DNA of 64,000 nt, taken from assembly GCF_014836715.1 (NCBI RefSeq), contig NZ_JACSQI010000004.1, positions 186,001-250,000 on the forward strand, given 5' to 3'. Both the position numbers and the translations under genes were made by a program. The notes under the pieces are model-generated. The model saw only the letters and a list, made by a program, of their open reading frames with translations. It searched no databases and was not told the origin of the DNA. This DNA is from Escherichia whittamii. Its GTDB lineage: Bacteria; Pseudomonadota; Gammaproteobacteria; Enterobacterales; Enterobacteriaceae. Below, piece after piece: positions 1 to 9,126 of the stretch (position 1 is its first letter; every line of letters starts with the position of its first letter).

Positions 1-168
1 CCGAAACCGACGCATATGATCGGTGGCTATGCCCATCTGGCATACGGCTTTAACTACTACGGCACCGTAGGTTCTAACCGCGATGAGTTTGTTGTAGTGC
101 GTAAGATGAAGAACATTGACTGGTTAGATGGCGAAGGCAATGACCAGGTACAGGAGAGCGTAAAATGA
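1..168 (+). CDS. narG: NarG, respiratory nitrate reductase alpha subunit (C-terminal end only)
   Basis: The window opens inside this gene; frame 1 encodes the last 55 residues, ending ...GNDQVQESVK, which I recognise as the NarG C terminus. NarG carries the molybdenum bis-MGD cofactor and an [4Fe-4S] cluster and reduces nitrate on the cytoplasmic face of the inner membrane. The stop TGA overlaps the narH start (ATGA), so the two are translationally coupled. The catalytic part lies outside the window. Confidence 0.95.
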   Translation, partial: PKPTHMIGGYAHLAYGFNYYGTVGSNRDEFVVVRKMKNIDWLDGEGNDQVQESVK

Positions 169-1703
169 AAATTCGTTCACAAGTCGGCATGGTGCTGAAT
201 CTCGATAAGTGCATCGGCTGCCACACCTGTTCAGTTACCTGTAAAAACGTCTGGACCAGCCGCGAAGGTGTAGAGTACGCGTGGTTCAACAACGTGGAAA
301 CCAAGCCGGGCCAGGGCTTCCCGACAGACTGGGAAAACCAGGAAAAATACAAAGGCGGCTGGATCCGTAAAATCAACGGCAAACTGCAACCGCGCATGGG
401 TAACCGCGCCATGCTGCTGGGTAAAATCTTCGCAAACCCGCATCTGCCGGGGATCGACGATTATTACGAGCCGTTCGATTTTGACTACCAGAACCTGCAT
501 ACCGCGCCGGAAGGCAGCAAATCGCAGCCGATTGCTCGTCCGCGTTCGCTGATTACTGGCGAACGGATGGCGAAAATCGAAAAAGGGCCGAACTGGGAAG
601 ATGACCTGGGCGGCGAGTTTGACAAACTGGCGAAAGACAAGAACTTCGACAACATCCAGAAGGCGATGTATAGCCAGTTCGAAAACACCTTCATGATGTA
701 TCTGCCGCGCCTGTGCGAACACTGCCTGAACCCTGCATGTGTGGCGACCTGCCCGAGCGGGGCTATCTACAAGCGTGAAGAAGATGGCATCGTCCTGATC
801 GATCAGGATAAATGCCGTGGCTGGCGTATGTGCATCACCGGATGCCCGTACAAAAAAATCTACTTCAACTGGAAGAGCGGTAAGTCTGAGAAATGCATTT
901 TCTGCTATCCGCGTATTGAATCGGGTCAGCCGACCGTGTGTTCAGAAACCTGCGTGGGTCGTATCCGTTATCTCGGCGTGCTGCTGTACGATGCGGACGC
1001 TATTGAACGTGCAGCCAGCACCGAGAACGAGAAAGATCTCTACCAGCGCCAACTGGAGGTGTTCCTCGACCCGAACGATCCGAAGGTCATCGAGCAGGCG
1101 ATTAAAGACGGTATTCCGTTGAGCGTTATTGAAGCTGCGCAGCAGTCGCCGGTTTATAAAATGGCGATGGAATGGAAACTGGCGCTGCCGCTGCATCCGG
1201 AATATCGCACCTTGCCGATGGTCTGGTACGTTCCGCCTCTGTCTCCGATTCAGTCTGCGGCGGACGCGGGCGAGCTGGGCAGCAACGGCATTCTGCCAGA
1301 CGTCGAAAGCCTGCGTATTCCGGTACAGTATCTGGCGAACCTGCTGACCGCCGGCGACACCCAACCGGTACTGCGCGCGCTGAAACGTATGCTGGCAATG
1401 CGTCATTACAAACGTGCTGAAACCGTTGACGGTAAGGTTGATACCCGTGCGCTGGAAGAGGTCGGTCTGACCGAAGCTCAGGCACAGGAAATGTACCGTT
1501 ATCTGGCGATTGCCAACTACGAAGATCGCTTTGTGGTGCCGAGCAGCCATCGCGAACTGGCACGGGAAGCCTTCCCGGAGAAAAATGGCTGTGGCTTTAC
1601 CTTTGGTGATGGCTGCCACGGTTCAGATACCAAATTCAACCTGTTTAACAGCCGCCGTATCGATGCCATTGACGTGACCAGCAAAACGGAGCCGCACCCA
1701 TGA
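165..1703 (+). CDS. narH: NarH, nitrate reductase A iron-sulfur beta subunit
   Basis: A 512-residue electron-transfer subunit, the usual E. coli length. It passes electrons from the NarI haems to NarG. Four cysteine groups are visible: C16/C19/C22/C26, C184/C187/C192/C196, C217-x2-W220-x2-C223-x3-C227, and C244/C247/C259/C263. The tryptophan at 220 replaces a ligand cysteine, the known hallmark of the one [3Fe-4S] cluster among three [4Fe-4S] clusters. The start overlaps the narG stop and the end overlaps narJ by 4 bp, so this is the middle of the narGHJI operon. The operon promoter (Fnr, NarL) lies upstream of the window. Confidence 0.98.
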   Translation: MKIRSQVGMVLNLDKCIGCHTCSVTCKNVWTSREGVEYAWFNNVETKPGQGFPTDWENQEKYKGGWIRKINGKLQPRMGNRAMLLGKIFANPHLPGIDDYYEPFDFDYQNLHTAPEGSKSQPIARPRSLITGERMAKIEKGPNWEDDLGGEFDKLAKDKNFDNIQKAMYSQFENTFMMYLPRLCEHCLNPACVATCPSGAIYKREEDGIVLIDQDKCRGWRMCITGCPYKKIYFNWKSGKSEKCIFCYPRIESGQPTVCSETCVGRIRYLGVLLYDADAIERAASTENEKDLYQRQLEVFLDPNDPKVIEQAIKDGIPLSVIEAAQQSPVYKMAMEWKLALPLHPEYRTLPMVWYVPPLSPIQSAADAGELGSNGILPDVESLRIPVQYLANLLTAGDTQPVLRALKRMLAMRHYKRAETVDGKVDTRALEEVGLTEAQAQEMYRYLAIANYEDRFVVPSSHRELAREAFPEKNGCGFTFGDGCHGSDTKFNLFNSRRIDAIDVTSKTEPHP

Positions 1704-2410
1704 TCGAACTCGTGATTGTATCGCGTCTCCTTGAATATCCAGATGCTGCCTTATGGCAGCATCAACAGGAGATGTTCGAGGCGATTGCCGCGTCGGAAAA
1801 TCTGTCGAAAGAAGATGCCCATGCGCTGGGCATTTTCCTGCGCGATTTAACGGCGATGGATCCGCTGGATGCCCAGGCGCAGTACAGCGAACTGTTCGAT
1901 CGTGGTCGCGCAACGTCGCTGTTGCTATTTGAACATGTTCACGGCGAATCCCGTGACCGCGGTCAGGCGATGGTGGACCTGCTGGCACAGTATGAGCAGC
2001 ACGGTTTGCAGTTAAACAGTCGTGAACTGCCGGACCATCTGCCGCTGTACCTGGAGTATCTGGCGCAGTTGCCGAAAAGCGAAGCGGTAGGAGGCTTACA
2101 GGATATCGCGCCGATTCTGGCGTTGCTGAGTGCGCGTCTGCAACAGCGTGAAAGCCGTTATGCCGTGCTGTTTGATCTGCTGCTGAAACTGGCGAATACC
2201 GCTATCGACAGTGACAAAGTGGCGGAAAAAATTGCTGATGAAGCGCGCGATGATACACCGCAGGCGCTGGATGCCGTCTGGGAAGAAGAGCAGGTTAAGT
2301 TCTTTGCAGACAAAGGCTGCGGTGATTCAGCAATCACTGCACATCAGCGTCGCTTTGCTGGTGCCGTCGCGCCGCAATATCTGAATATCACCACCGGAGG
2401 ACAGCACTAA
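1700..2410 (+). CDS. narJ: NarJ, nitrate reductase assembly chaperone
   Basis: A 236-residue protein of the TorD/NarJ chaperone family. It is not part of the final enzyme; it binds apo-NarG and is needed for cofactor insertion and membrane attachment of the NarGH complex. Length and position between narH and narI are standard. The start ATG overlaps the narH stop (ATGA) and the stop TAA shares a base with the narI start. There is no signal peptide or membrane segment, as expected for a cytoplasmic chaperone. Confidence 0.96.
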   Translation: MIELVIVSRLLEYPDAALWQHQQEMFEAIAASENLSKEDAHALGIFLRDLTAMDPLDAQAQYSELFDRGRATSLLLFEHVHGESRDRGQAMVDLLAQYEQHGLQLNSRELPDHLPLYLEYLAQLPKSEAVGGLQDIAPILALLSARLQQRESRYAVLFDLLLKLANTAIDSDKVAEKIADEARDDTPQALDAVWEEEQVKFFADKGCGDSAITAHQRRFAGAVAPQYLNITTGGQH

Positions 2411-3087
2411 TGCAATTCCTGAATATGTTCTTCTTTGATATCTACCCGTACATTGCCGGGGCGGTCTTCCTGATTGGTAGTTGGCTGCGCTATGACTACG
2501 GGCAGTACACCTGGCGCGCAGCATCCAGCCAGATGCTGGACCGTAAAGGCATGAACCTGGCGTCGAACCTGTTCCATATCGGGATTCTGGGGATTTTTGT
2601 CGGCCACTTCTTCGGTATGCTGACGCCGCACTGGATGTATGAAGCGTGGCTGCCGATTGAAGTGAAACAGAAAATGGCGATGTTTGCAGGTGGTGCAAGC
2701 GGCGTGCTGTGTCTGATTGGCGGAGTGCTGTTGTTGAAGCGTCGTCTGTTTAGCCCACGTGTGCGTGCAACGACTACCGGGGCGGACATTCTGATCCTGT
2801 CGCTGTTAGTTATTCAGTGCGCACTGGGTCTGCTGACTATTCCATTCTCCGCCCAGCATATGGACGGTAGCGAGATGATGAAACTGGTTGGCTGGGCGCA
2901 GTCGGTGGTGACTTTCCACGGTGGCGCTTCCCAACACCTTGATGGTGTGGCATTTATCTTCCGTCTGCACCTGGTGCTGGGGATGACTTTATTCCTGCTG
3001 TTCCCGTTCTCACGTCTGGTTCACGTCTGGAGCGTCCCGGTGGAGTATCTGACGCGTAAGTATCAGCTGGTGCGCGCTCGCCACTAA
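2410..3087 (+). CDS. narI: NarI, nitrate reductase cytochrome b gamma subunit
   Basis: A 225-residue inner-membrane protein with about five hydrophobic segments. It oxidises quinol at the periplasmic side and feeds NarH through two b-type haems. The four haem-ligand histidines expected for E. coli NarI are present at H56, H66, H187 and H205. It is the last gene of narGHJI and is followed by REP elements rather than the tpr/tyrTV region of K-12. Confidence 0.97.
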   Translation: MQFLNMFFFDIYPYIAGAVFLIGSWLRYDYGQYTWRAASSQMLDRKGMNLASNLFHIGILGIFVGHFFGMLTPHWMYEAWLPIEVKQKMAMFAGGASGVLCLIGGVLLLKRRLFSPRVRATTTGADILILSLLVIQCALGLLTIPFSAQHMDGSEMMKLVGWAQSVVTFHGGASQHLDGVAFIFRLHLVLGMTLFLLFPFSRLVHVWSVPVEYLTRKYQLVRARH

Positions 3088-3099
3088 GCACAACAAAGT

Positions 3100-3196
3100 G
3101 CCTGATGCGCTGCGCTTATCAGGCCTACAGAGTCATGCAATTCATTGATATTACGTGATATGTAGGCCGGATAAGGCGTTCACGCTGCATCCGGCA
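3100..3196. repeat. Two REP (palindromic) elements downstream of narI
   Basis: Two imperfect palindromes of the enterobacterial REP type: 3100-3129 (GCCTGATGCGCTGCGCTTATCAGGC core) written in parts as GCCTGATGCG and CTTATCAGGC, and 3161-3196 (GCCGGATAAG ... CTGCATCCGGC). They face each other and form a small BIME. Such units often protect upstream mRNA 3' ends and mark operon boundaries; here they separate narI from the accessory lipid cluster. Confidence 0.85.
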
Positions 3197-3257
3197 TAAC
3201 GCAACGCAGGTTGTTAGCCTGCTGAAATCACCAGTTACACATTGTTGATATTTCAGA

Positions 3258-3287
3258 TTGTAGGGAAACGAACCCCATCTATATGAT
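3258..3287 (+). promoter_or_regulatory. Possible promoter of the lipid cluster
   Basis: A TTGTAG hexamer at 3258-3263 and a TATGAT hexamer at 3282-3287, separated by 18 bp, lie just upstream of the first cluster gene. The -10 is good, the -35 weak. The cluster needs its own start because REP elements separate it from narI. This is an inference from hexamers alone. Confidence 0.3.
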
Positions 3288-3322
3288 TGGTCCACCTATG
3301 GAGCAGTGAAGGAGCACTGACC

Positions 3323-4330
3323 GTGGATCAACCTAATCAATTGACGATCTCCGCAGCATTAAAAATAATCGCCACGGGGATCGCCTTACCCCCTGATAAA
3401 ATTACCTCTCAACAACTGGATGTTCAGCTAAATAAACCCTCGGGCTATGTTGAACGACGTTCCGGCATTTGCTGGCGCTATTTTGCCAGCAACGACGCCA
3501 GTCAGGCCGAACTGGCAGCTGAAGCTTTGCATAATGCGCTGTCGGCAGCCGCGTTAAAACCATGTGATATTGATCTGTTAATTTGTGCATCAGCCATTGC
3601 CGTACAGGCATTACCCTGTAGTGCAATTCATATTCTCAAAGCCGCAGCCATGCCCGCAGGCGTTGCTGGGTTTGATATCAACAGTAGCTGTGTCAGCTTT
3701 ATTTCCGCTCTGGAAGTCGCTGCCGGATTACTTAACTGTGGAGCATACCGGCGCATTGCCATCGTCTCAGCAGATATTGCTTCACGCGGCATCGACTGGA
3801 ATCATGAAGAGTCGTCTTTAATATTTGGTGATGGCGCGGCGTGTGCGATTGTCGAGCGGGGCGATGGTCGCAGCGGAATTATCGCCAGCCTGATCGAGAT
3901 GTACCCCGAAGGTAACGAACTGTGTGAAATTCGCGCTGGCGGTACACGGTGCAATCCACGGTCAGGCGTCAGTGACAGCGACTTCCTTTTTCATATGCAG
4001 GGGAAACCGCTGTTTCGTTTTGCCTCTTCGCTTATTGAAGACTATTTTTCGCGCTTACTGCAAAAAAGCGGCCTGCAACTGGCTGATATCGGCACGGTCG
4101 TCCCGCATCAGGCCAGTCATCTTTCCCTTGAACATATGCGTAAACGGCTGCAAGTTCCGGAGTCTGCGCTTATTGATGTCTACCGTTTCTACGGCAACCA
4201 GGTTGCTGCTTCAATACCTACGGCGCTGCATGAAGCGGTGATTAGCGGTCGTTTTACTGCGAATAAACCTGCGATGTTAATTGGCACGGCGGCGGGATTA
4301 ACGCTGGCTGGCATGGTGCTTTTACCGTGA
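3323..4330 (+). CDS. FabH/OleA-type 3-oxoacyl synthase III (thiolase fold)
   Basis: A 335-residue condensing enzyme. I choose the GTG at 3323 because GAAGGAG lies about 8 bp upstream; a TTG at 3287 would add 12 residues with no ribosome site. The triad of the family is intact: Cys123 in NSSCVSF, His262 in PHQAS and Asn292 in GNQVAAS. This fold covers FabH, PqsD and OleA, which join an acyl thioester to malonyl-ACP or to a second acyl chain by Claisen condensation. It is followed, with 4-bp overlap, by an OleD-like reductase, which favours an OleA-like role over a plain FabH one. K-12 has no homologue here. Substrate is unknown. Confidence 0.85.
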   Translation: MDQPNQLTISAALKIIATGIALPPDKITSQQLDVQLNKPSGYVERRSGICWRYFASNDASQAELAAEALHNALSAAALKPCDIDLLICASAIAVQALPCSAIHILKAAAMPAGVAGFDINSSCVSFISALEVAAGLLNCGAYRRIAIVSADIASRGIDWNHEESSLIFGDGAACAIVERGDGRSGIIASLIEMYPEGNELCEIRAGGTRCNPRSGVSDSDFLFHMQGKPLFRFASSLIEDYFSRLLQKSGLQLADIGTVVPHQASHLSLEHMRKRLQVPESALIDVYRFYGNQVAASIPTALHEAVISGRFTANKPAMLIGTAAGLTLAGMVLLP

Positions 4331-5343
4331 AAATCCTCGTGACGGGGGCGACCAGCGGCCTCGGGCGAAATGCCGTACAGTATTTGTTGGCGTTGGGTGT
4401 TTCGGTTGTGGCAACAGGGCGAAATCGTGAGGTTGGCAAAAGCCTGACAAGCGCAGGCGCGAAGTTTGTGGCTCTCGATTTAACCGAGGCAAACGAGGAT
4501 GACTGCGCCCGCTTGATGGCGGGCTGCGATGCCGTCTGGCACTGCGCGGCAAAGTCCTCGCCCTGGGGCGACAAAACGGCGTTCTGGCTTGCCAATGTCA
4601 AAGCGACCCATACTCTGACACAGGCGGCAGGTAGGCTGAATATTCCCCGGTTTATCCATATCTCCACGCCTGCGGTTTACTTTGATTTTCAACATCACTA
4701 TGACCTGCAAGAAACCTGTCTTGCGCGAGCATTCTCCAGCCATTACGCCAGCAGTAAATATGCCGCAGAGGAGGTTATTGCCAGAGCTGTTTCTCGATAT
4801 CCTGCCACGAGGTTTATTCTTTTACGCCCACGCGGGCTTTTTGGCCCTCATGACCAGGTAATAGTTCCCCGACTGATGCAGCAACTGCAACAAGGGGGCG
4901 GCTGCTTACATTTGCCGCGCGGGGGGGAAGCGTTATTGGATCTCACTTTCGTGCAAAACGTGGTGTATGCCATGCAACTGGCAACACTGGTTGAAGGTTT
5001 ACGCTCGGGCAGTATTTACAACATCAGCAATCATCAGCCGCAAAAATTATCTGTAATGCTTGACGCCTTGCTGCGCCAGCAATTGGGATTGAGCTACCGA
5101 ATTGCTACCGTTCCGTGGCCGTTGCTTTCTCTGGTCGCGCGCGGCCTGGAACTGTACGGGAAGTGCGTTAATCAGGAACCTGTTATCACACGTTACAGCG
5201 CCGGAACACTCTGTTTTGATATGACGCTGAGTGCGCAAAAGGCCATTACAGAGCTGGGATATCACCCGCGCTTTTCGATGGAACAAGGTATTGCAATCAC
5301 GGGACAATGGCTGAGGGAACATGGCAAAAATAACCGCATTTGA
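4327..5343 (+). CDS. NAD(P)-dependent epimerase/3-beta-HSD family reductase (OleD-like)
   Basis: A 338-residue extended short-chain dehydrogenase. It starts with GTG overlapping the upstream stop (GTGA). The N-terminal Rossmann motif GATSGLG (7-13), Ser113/Thr114 and the YxxxK pair Tyr140/Lys144 are all present, so it should be catalytically competent. The family includes OleD, which reduces 2-alkyl-3-ketoacids, as well as sterol and sugar dehydrogenases. Coupled to a thiolase-fold ketosynthase, reduction of the beta-keto product is the simplest reading; this is inference. It overlaps the next gene by 23 bp. Confidence 0.8.
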   Translation: MKILVTGATSGLGRNAVQYLLALGVSVVATGRNREVGKSLTSAGAKFVALDLTEANEDDCARLMAGCDAVWHCAAKSSPWGDKTAFWLANVKATHTLTQAAGRLNIPRFIHISTPAVYFDFQHHYDLQETCLARAFSSHYASSKYAAEEVIARAVSRYPATRFILLRPRGLFGPHDQVIVPRLMQQLQQGGGCLHLPRGGEALLDLTFVQNVVYAMQLATLVEGLRSGSIYNISNHQPQKLSVMLDALLRQQLGLSYRIATVPWPLLSLVARGLELYGKCVNQEPVITRYSAGTLCFDMTLSAQKAITELGYHPRFSMEQGIAITGQWLREHGKNNRI

Positions 5344-6127
5344 AACGGGCTGGTGTACCCATATTGGCTGCATTGCGCTGAAAGGGGCAGGGCTGAAAGT
5401 GTGTAAATTTCCCGCCCGCGCCTGGCTGCTGGAAGGGGGAGATAAACGCTGGCTGTTGGACACCGGCTATTCATCGTGGTTCGAACACTACACGCAATCC
5501 GGCGTATTTCGTCTTTATCGCCAGGTCACGCCAGTTTACTTCGATCCGCAACAGGCGTTGGTGCGGCAACTTTCTGCAATCGGCCTCGCAGCGAAAGATG
5601 TTGATGCGATTATTCTGTCGCATTTTCACGCCGATCATATTGCGGGCCTGCGCGATTTTCCTGATGTCGCCTGCATCTGTTCTGGTGAAGGTTGGCGGCA
5701 GGTAAGCACTCTGCGTGGTATCTCTGCACTGCGCCAGGCTTTTGTGCCAGGGCTAATCCCGGAGCATTTTGACTCTTCACTGCGTTTTATTGAAAGTTTC
5801 GCATCGGTGAATTTGCCCTCAGAACTGGCACCGTTTGAGAGTGGCTATTTGCTGCCAGAAAGCAATGGCGAAATTATCCTCGTGCCGCTTGCGGGTCATG
5901 CTGCCGGACATATTGGCGCGTTTGTGCAGACAGACGACGGCTGGACTTTACTGGCTGGCGATGCGGCATGGGCGCCAGCTAACTACCGGGAGCTACGTGG
6001 GCCTTCACCACTGGCGCATCTGGTTATGTCTGATAGCCACGCCTACTACCGCACGCTTGGGCAATTACATCAGCTTTGGCAAAACGGCGCAGTGGATATT
6101 CGTTTGTGCCACGAGGGGAATTTATGA
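5321..6127 (+). CDS. Metallo-beta-lactamase-fold hydrolase, AHL-lactonase-like
   Basis: A 268-residue cytoplasmic protein with the complete dinuclear metal site of the fold: H101-F-H103-A-D105-H106, H193 in AGHAAGHIG, D214 and H264. The architecture (HxHxDH, AGHxxGH, GD, C-terminal H) is that of AiiA-type N-acyl homoserine lactonases and related lactone or thioester hydrolases. No signal peptide is seen. Start ATG follows GAGGGA and overlaps the reductase gene by 23 bp; the stop overlaps the next start (ATGA). In this locus it occupies the place that OleB, an alpha/beta hydrolase, holds in ole clusters. Possible substrates are a lactone, thioester or ester intermediate; not determinable here. 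Confidence 0.8.
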   Translation: MAKITAFETGWCTHIGCIALKGAGLKVCKFPARAWLLEGGDKRWLLDTGYSSWFEHYTQSGVFRLYRQVTPVYFDPQQALVRQLSAIGLAAKDVDAIILSHFHADHIAGLRDFPDVACICSGEGWRQVSTLRGISALRQAFVPGLIPEHFDSSLRFIESFASVNLPSELAPFESGYLLPESNGEIILVPLAGHAAGHIGAFVQTDDGWTLLAGDAAWAPANYRELRGPSPLAHLVMSDSHAYYRTLGQLHQLWQNGAVDIRLCHEGNL

Positions 6128-7410
6128 TCCCGTTGACTTTACTCTGGCGCTACTTCCGTACCCGCAGGCTGCGTTTCACCGATCGCCAGGCGCTGGAATA
6201 CTGGCAGGCAAAAAGGCTGCATCAGTTCCGGCAAAATGTCTTGTCTCAAAGCCCGTGGTTTCAGCGTTATCTGGCATTGCCCTTTAACCAGTGGCCAATG
6301 ATGGATAAAGCGTTAATGATGACGCATTTCGATGAGATGAATACCGCAGGTTTAAAGCGCGACGAACTTCTCGATTGTGCAATGCGCAGTGAACAGAGCC
6401 GTGATTTCAAACCCTGCGTTGGCAAGTTCAGCGTTGGGCTTTCATCAGGTACATCGGGGCGTCGTGGACTTTTTGTTGTTAGCCCGCACGAACAACAGAT
6501 GTGGGCCGCTGGTGTGCTGGCAAAAGTGTTACCCGACGGTTTATTTGCCAAAGAGCGGGTGGCGCTGTTTCTGCGCGCGGATAACAACCTCTATCAAAGT
6601 GTGAATAATCGCTGGTTGACTCTCGATTTTTACGATCTGTTGGCGCCATTTCAGGCGCAACTCAAACTTCTGGAACAGCGTTCGCCCACGATTATTGTCG
6701 CGCCAGCTCAGGTATTACGCGCACTGGCGTTAAAGGTGGTTGCCGGAGAGTTAACGCTAAAGGTCAAAAAAGTGATTTCGGTGGCGGAAGTTCTGGAGCC
6801 GCAGGATCGGGAATTACTGCGAAGCGTGTTCAACAATGTGGGTGAAATTTATCAGGCGACTGAAGGCTTTCTCGCTTCCACCTGCCGCTGTGGCACGTTA
6901 CATCTCAATGAAGAATTTGTTCACATTGAACCGCAATGGCTGGATGAACGCCGTTTTGTGCCGATCGTCACTGACTTTACCCGCACCACGCAGCCGATAG
7001 TGCGTTATCGACTTGATGACGTGCTGGTGGCAAGCGAACAGCCATGCCCCTGTGGCTGTGCGACAATGGCGATTGCACGTATCGAAGGGCGGCAGGATGA
7101 CCAACTGCAACTGCCGGCAAGCTCCGGCGATATTCAGACTGTTTTTGCCGATGCCTGTAGTCGTGTGCTGGCAATGACGTTGCCGCTAACAGCCGATTAC
7201 CGCCTGCTACAAACCGGGCCAGCACATTTGACGTTAATAGCCGATTGTGAGCTGCGGATGCTGGAGCATTGCCGGGAGGCGTTGAATGCCTTGTTTATGC
7301 GCCAGAATATCGCAGTCGGGCAATTGATATGGTCGCTGGAATCGCAAACAGTGCCAGTCGCTTTTGCAGCCAAGCGGCGGCGTATTGTGCGTCAGTGGGG
7401 GCGGGAATGA
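6124..7410 (+). CDS. PaaK / coenzyme F390 synthetase-like adenylate-forming enzyme
   Basis: A 428-residue protein. ATG 6124 is preferred: GAGGGGA precedes it and it overlaps the upstream stop; an earlier ATG at 6076 would run 51 bp into the hydrolase gene. Phosphate loop SSGTSGRRG at 107-115, the YQATEG motif around 243-248 and RYRLDD at 294-299 mark the AMP-forming family that contains phenylacetate-CoA ligase and F390 synthetase. Cysteines CRCG (254, 256) and CPCGC (308, 310, 312) form a likely zinc site, as in F390-synthetase relatives. It probably activates a carboxylic acid as an adenylate for transfer to CoA, a carrier or an internal hydroxyl. Acceptor unknown. Confidence 0.75.
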   Translation: MIPLTLLWRYFRTRRLRFTDRQALEYWQAKRLHQFRQNVLSQSPWFQRYLALPFNQWPMMDKALMMTHFDEMNTAGLKRDELLDCAMRSEQSRDFKPCVGKFSVGLSSGTSGRRGLFVVSPHEQQMWAAGVLAKVLPDGLFAKERVALFLRADNNLYQSVNNRWLTLDFYDLLAPFQAQLKLLEQRSPTIIVAPAQVLRALALKVVAGELTLKVKKVISVAEVLEPQDRELLRSVFNNVGEIYQATEGFLASTCRCGTLHLNEEFVHIEPQWLDERRFVPIVTDFTRTTQPIVRYRLDDVLVASEQPCPCGCATMAIARIEGRQDDQLQLPASSGDIQTVFADACSRVLAMTLPLTADYRLLQTGPAHLTLIADCELRMLEHCREALNALFMRQNIAVGQLIWSLESQTVPVAFAAKRRRIVRQWGRE

Positions 7411-8009
7411 GCAATTTGCTGCTACGCCTGAAACAGATGCTACTTGGCTGGGGAACCGTTGGGGTTATCTATAACCTTAGCGACTACCTGCAAGGTCAGG
7501 GATATCAATTAACACCGTCGGTAATTGATAATCTGATTGCGTTTTCTCCTTCTGCCGTGTGGTTGTATGTCTCGTTTTTTATTCTTGTGCCGTTAGGCTA
7601 CTTATCAACACCACTTTCTCACTTGCGCTGGCTGGCCCACTCAACGCAACTTTCGGCGCTGGTGGCTGGCATGATTTATCTACTCTGGCCCACGACAATG
7701 CAATATCCCTCGTTTGGTCAGTCGGGGATATCTGCGGGCGCACTCAACGGGCTGATCGCTATTGACTCAAGCCAGAACTGTTTTCCCTCATTACATGCAG
7801 CACTCACGCTGTTGGCGGTATGGGCGATAGCCAAAAAGGGGAGCTGTTGGCTGACGCTGATGAGCGTGGTCTGGGCGATAGCTATCGCCTTTTCAATTCT
7901 GCAATTACGCAGACATTTATTTATCGATTTAGTAGGCGGCGCGTTGCTGGCGTCGGTTTGCGGTTGGATATGCGCAACATGCGAGAAAAGGAAGACGCAA
8001 TATGAGTGA
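7407..8009 (+). CDS. PAP2-family integral membrane phosphatase/transferase
   Basis: A 200-residue hydrophobic protein with about five membrane segments. ATG 7407 overlaps the previous stop (ATGA). The C2 motif PSLH is at 127-130 and the C3 histidine/aspartate pair at His170 and Asp174 (RRHLFID). The first PAP2 motif, KxxxxxxRP, is not visible, as in the inositolphosphorylceramide-synthase-like branch that transfers phospho-head groups instead of only hydrolysing lipid phosphates. It may dephosphorylate or modify a lipid phosphate made in this locus; function inferred from family only. Confidence 0.7.
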   Translation: MSNLLLRLKQMLLGWGTVGVIYNLSDYLQGQGYQLTPSVIDNLIAFSPSAVWLYVSFFILVPLGYLSTPLSHLRWLAHSTQLSALVAGMIYLLWPTTMQYPSFGQSGISAGALNGLIAIDSSQNCFPSLHAALTLLAVWAIAKKGSCWLTLMSVVWAIAIAFSILQLRRHLFIDLVGGALLASVCGWICATCEKRKTQYE

Positions 8010-9126
8010 TTTACTGTTTCCCATCATATCGATGATGCTGTTGGTGTTAGCCGAAGCGGGCGTGTTGCAAATCACCGGGCGGCAAAAAGTGGACTGGCTG
8101 GACGTTATTTTTAATATCAACTCCGGTCATATGATGCTGTGGTTATTTCGCTGCCTGGAAGTGCTTTGCTATAGCCTGGTGGTCAATCACTTAAGCATTG
8201 GCCTGTTTGATAATGCACCAGTTGTCCTGCTATGGCTGTTTACTTTGCTGGCGTGGGATTTGGGCTTTTACTGGCTGCATCGATGGCATCACGAAATTCG
8301 CCCGCTGTGGGCGGTACATGTGGTGCATCATCAAGGGGAACACTACAACCTGTCATTGGGCGTGCGTAATTCGTGGTACTCCTCGTTAACGTCAATCCCG
8401 TTTTTTCTGCTGTTGGCGATGCTTGGTGTGCCGTTGCAGGTTTTTTTGACGGTTTCTATTATTCACTACAGTTGGCAGTTTTTTAACCACAGCGCGCTAA
8501 CACCGAAACTGGGCTGGCTGGAAAAAGTGCTGATCACGCCCTCGCACCATCGCGTCCATCATCTGAATGAAAAGCAATATGCCGATACTAATTACGGTGG
8601 CACCTTTCTGTTATGGGATAAACTTTTCGGTTCCTATAGTGCAGGGCCGGATCATGCCGTAGGCTATGGCGTGAAAAATAGTCGATTATCCTGCAACCCG
8701 ATGCGCGAGAGTAACCTGCCGTTTTTACGCTTAATGGGTCTTCACTCATTTGGTAAAGCGATTGAACGTCGCTACCAGAGTTCCCCGTGGGCGGTGGGTG
8801 CAGGGGTGATCCTGCTGTTTATGCTGGTGCTTGGCTACATCCAGCAATATGGCTATGGCATTGAGTTTATTACCAGTGAGCAGGTTATATTATTTGTGTT
8901 GCTGGTGGCAGGCTCGGTCGCCCTGGGAGGAATGAGCGACGGGCAGCGTTGGGGAATGATTCTTTGGTGCTCTGTAACGTTGTCATTACTCTATTTTATT
9001 CTTTATATGTGTTCATGGAGCACTCTGCTCTGGAAGGGATTGGCTGGTGTTTTGCTGGCCCATTGCGTGTTATTCGTAATCGGCCTGGGACGTAAATCGT
9101 TAAGGAAACGCTATGAACCTGTTTAA
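8002..9126 (+). CDS. Sterol desaturase / fatty acid hydroxylase superfamily membrane enzyme
   Basis: A 374-residue membrane protein. The di-iron histidine clusters of the family are complete: H93/H96/H97 (HRWHH), H109/H110/H114 (HHQGEH), H163, and H182/H183/H186/H187 (SHHRVHH). They sit between hydrophobic segments; the C-terminal 110 residues hold further membrane spans, giving a layout reminiscent of alkylglycerol monooxygenase-like members. Bacterial members hydroxylate or desaturate acyl chains, carotenoids or ether lipids using O2 and an electron donor. ATG 8002 follows AAGGAAG and overlaps the PAP2 gene. No electron-donor gene is present in the cluster. Confidence 0.8.
   Translation: MSDLLFPIISMMLLVLAEAGVLQITGRQKVDWLDVIFNINSGHMMLWLFRCLEVLCYSLVVNHLSIGLFDNAPVVLLWLFTLLAWDLGFYWLHRWHHEIRPLWAVHVVHHQGEHYNLSLGVRNSWYSSLTSIPFFLLLAMLGVPLQVFLTVSIIHYSWQFFNHSALTPKLGWLEKVLITPSHHRVHHLNEKQYADTNYGGTFLLWDKLFGSYSAGPDHAVGYGVKNSRLSCNPMRESNLPFLRLMGLHSFGKAIERRYQSSPWAVGAGVILLFMLVLGYIQQYGYGIEFITSEQVILFVLLVAGSVALGGMSDGQRWGMILWCSVTLSLLYFILYMCSWSTLLWKGLAGVLLAHCVLFVIGLGRKSLRKRYEPV

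Noticed and set aside
942-1619. 225-codon frame opposite narH
   Set aside because: Antisense shadow of a well-identified gene with no independent signal.
3261-3276. Possible copy of the tRNA-Tyr T-arm near 3265 as an attachment site
   Set aside because: Only a short, imperfect resemblance (GAAACGAACCCC) to the tRNA segment; too weak for a direct repeat.
4326-5343. Reading the SDR as a sugar-nucleotide epimerase of a polysaccharide locus
   Set aside because: No glycosyltransferases or sugar genes are nearby; the neighbours are all lipid-type enzymes.
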